Part shown: piece after piece, positions 45,954 to 47,363 of the stretch
Position numbering within the stretch: the first letter of the stretch is position 1
Layout: each line of letters opens with the position of its first letter
Assembly (NCBI GenBank): GCA_016928305.1
Contig: JAFGKY010000100.1
Coordinates: 1 to 47,363 of the forward strand
Source of the DNA: Bacteroidales bacterium
Lineage (GTDB): Bacteria; Bacteroidota; Bacteroidia; Bacteroidales; UBA10428
Direction: 5' to 3'
DNA length: 47,363 nucleotides
Made by a program: the position numbers and the translations under genes
Notes under the pieces: model-generated
Database searches by the model: none
Told to the model about the DNA's origin: nothing
The model's input: the letters and a program-made list of their open reading frames with translations, nothing else

Positions 45954-46916
45954 TTATTTCGATTTAATAATCGACATTTCTATTCTTCTGTTTTTTTTAC
46001 GATTTTCATTGTCAATATTGGGGAATTTAGGCTTTGTTTTACCATAGCCCTTTGTAATAATATATTTAGAATCAACACCTATTTCGGTTAAAAATAACTT
46101 TACTGCATTAGCTCGATTTATTGACAGTACTAAATTGTATTCTTCACTCCCAATATCATCAGTATGCCCCTCTATAATTATTGATTCAATTTTAGTCTTA
46201 TCAATAATTATCCTTTTCATTTCACTTAAGACATGTTTCGCTTTTTTGTTTAGTTCATAACTGTTAAAATCAAAAAGAATCTCATCCCCAATTGAAATAT
46301 CAATTGTACTATCGTTATCATTTACTAAAATTGGATAAAATTGAGAAAGATTGAATATTTGATATGACCTATCATCTATTTTCTTGAAACATAAGATTAA
46401 TCCAACACTATATCTTGGCCCCTGAAAATATTGTACTTCGATTTTATGGAGGCCTTTTGAAAGGCTTATACAATTTGTTTTCGTAATAAATGCATGTGTA
46501 TAATCATTATCTATTACCAGACTTTCATCAATATATAGTTTTGATCCATCGTCTGAACCAAGAATAAAGCAATAAAAACAACTGTCTTCTAGATAGAATT
46601 TACCTATATAATCAATAGCAAAATATTCGAACCTGTCAGTCACCCCAGGAAAACCCTGATCAAAATCCTGTTCCTTAACATTAAGGGAATTTGTATATAT
46701 TTCTCCTACAGGTATTAATTTGCTAAAATCTGGAAGTTTTATTGTATTTTCGGGAAGATAATAAATATATCCAGTGAAGTTATTTATATCCTCTTCTTTT
46801 TCACCAAAAATATTATTGTTTTGGTTATTTTGTCGGTAATTAGAATTTGATTGTGCCTTAAGATTATAATTTAATAGAATGCACAATATTAAGCATAGAA
46901 TAATATTTATTTCCAT
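45954..46916 (-). CDS. Secreted protein with PA14-like and OmpA domains
   Basis: A signal peptide (MEINIILCLILCILLNYNLK) is followed at residues about 45-190 by a PA14/GLEYA-like carbohydrate-binding domain (FYLEDSCFYCFILGSDDGSK, LYIDESLVIDND, GLHKIEVQYFQGPRYSVGL). Residues about 210-318 are an OmpA peptidoglycan-binding domain: DEILFDFNSYELNKKAKHVL, SIIIEGHTDDIGSEEYNLVL and SINRANAVKLFLTEIGVDSK, ending RKKNRRIEMSI. The combination suggests a periplasmic or outer-membrane anchor that also binds a sugar. It lies downstream of a degraded gene end and upstream of site O. Confidence 0.88.
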   Translation of the reverse strand: MEINIILCLILCILLNYNLKAQSNSNYRQNNQNNNIFGEKEEDINNFTGYIYYLPENTIKLPDFSKLIPVGEIYTNSLNVKEQDFDQGFPGVTDRFEYFAIDYIGKFYLEDSCFYCFILGSDDGSKLYIDESLVIDNDYTHAFITKTNCISLSKGLHKIEVQYFQGPRYSVGLILCFKKIDDRSYQIFNLSQFYPILVNDNDSTIDISIGDEILFDFNSYELNKKAKHVLSEMKRIIIDKTKIESIIIEGHTDDIGSEEYNLVLSINRANAVKLFLTEIGVDSKYIITKGYGKTKPKFPNIDNENRKKNRRIEMSIIKSK

Positions 46917-46989
46917 AACATAATTAGTATTTTTAAACGAATATAAATTTGTCTACATAACATATTCATATAATTGGGTTATATAACCC

Positions 46990-47262
46990 TTACCAGATAA
47001 TGGGTAGGAGCCTATATTTTACCTTTTTTATATACTCTTCATAGCCTTCCAGTTCATGGAGTAGCATTTTTCTCTTACCGAAGATCCTAGCCGCAATGAT
47101 AATAATCCCAAGCAAGCCAAGTGCCAGCCCAACAATGGAGCCCAGGAGGAGTGGACCGCCAATAAGGAGCAGAAGATAACCAAGGTATAATGGGTACCGG
47201 ACAAAACCGTATGTTTCGTCCTGATTTAGGTTTACACTTTTCTGGTCAGTTGGTGATTTCAA
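46990..47262 (-). pseudogene. C-terminal remnant of an isoprenylcysteine methyltransferase-like (ICMT/PEMT) membrane enzyme
   Basis: The frame begins with a TTG just after a TGA, and no ATG is available, so the N-terminal membrane helices are missing. The rest matches the ICMT/phospholipid-methyltransferase C-terminus: FVRYPLYLGYLLLLIGGPLL, then KRKMLLHELEGYEEYIKKVK and RLLPIIW. The S-adenosylmethionine motif usually reads RHPxYxG; here RYP replaces RHP, loss of a key His. Truncation plus the change suggest decay. A palindrome CCCCGAAGTATCGGG lies nearby at 47341. Confidence 0.6.
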
Positions 47263-47363
47263 AACTCAAACATATCAAATTAGCATTGAAGCCGATTAAA
47301 AGTACAAAACTTTCTCAACTTAGCGAAGTGATCTCATGAACCCCGAAGTATCGGGATGAATAA

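Overview
The window looks like a chromosomal contig from a Bacteroidota (Bacteroidales-like) genome, AT-rich and probably from an uncultured lineage. Supporting signs are type IX secretion (T9SS) C-terminal sorting domains on several secreted proteins, an S46 dipeptidyl-peptidase, thrombospondin type-3 repeats, FtsX/MacB-type permeases, many lipoproteins, and a general lack of strong Shine-Dalgarno sequences. I see no rRNA, tRNA, CRISPR array, transposase or integrase.

Left part (1-16.6 kb). It opens with the 3' part of a giant repeat protein ending in a peptidase S74 (endosialidase chaperone) domain. Next come a small unrecognised gene framed by 13-bp inverted repeats, and a 1.4-kb tract of GC-rich compound repeats around a SnoaL-like gene. 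An orphan T9SS sorting-domain fragment and a 2056-residue secreted mosaic protein (FG-GAP, RCC1, TSP3, HEIGH metalloprotease, jelly-roll, T9SS tail) follow. This gene converges on the S46 peptidase across a bidirectional terminator. Then come a DUF1330 gene, a cysteine-rich PurL/PurM-like gene and the 3' stump of a Cys/Met PLP enzyme.

Middle part (16.6-23.3 kb), all minus strand: VOC protein; a run of GT9 glycosyltransferase, GNAT and SIMPL protein; DUF4846 lipoprotein; GNAT; GT39-type membrane glycosyltransferase. These suggest cell-envelope glycan work plus small acyltransferases.

Right part (23.3-46 kb). This is the most interesting region. With one exception (an FtsX/MacB permease) all intact genes read leftwards, mostly as one- or two-gene units. 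Thirteen imperfect palindromic intergenic elements, all in the same orientation relative to the genes, separate most of them. On the minus strand each starts, at or just after the stop codon, with a box like GCCCAAC-xx-CGCATATA. Each ends just before the next start codon with a box like CATATGCG-AAAAC-GTTGGGC, and has a variable hairpin between. This is the layout of integron cassettes and attC sites (RYYYAAC...GTTRRRY, unequal spacers, variable terminal structure). I infer an integron-like or CALIN-like cassette array, or an unrelated mobile hairpin family that mimics one. Cargo includes two GNATs, a P-loop kinase, lgt, a mechanosensitive channel, a sialate O-acetylesterase, a PIG-L deacetylase, a trehalase/GH63-type glycosidase, a CE1 esterase, an M28 peptidase, two beta-propeller proteins, a BPL_N amidotransferase-like lipoprotein, an OmpA-family protein and several unknowns. 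An antisense glycosyltransferase stump and a truncated methyltransferase at the right edge add to a picture of gene turnover.
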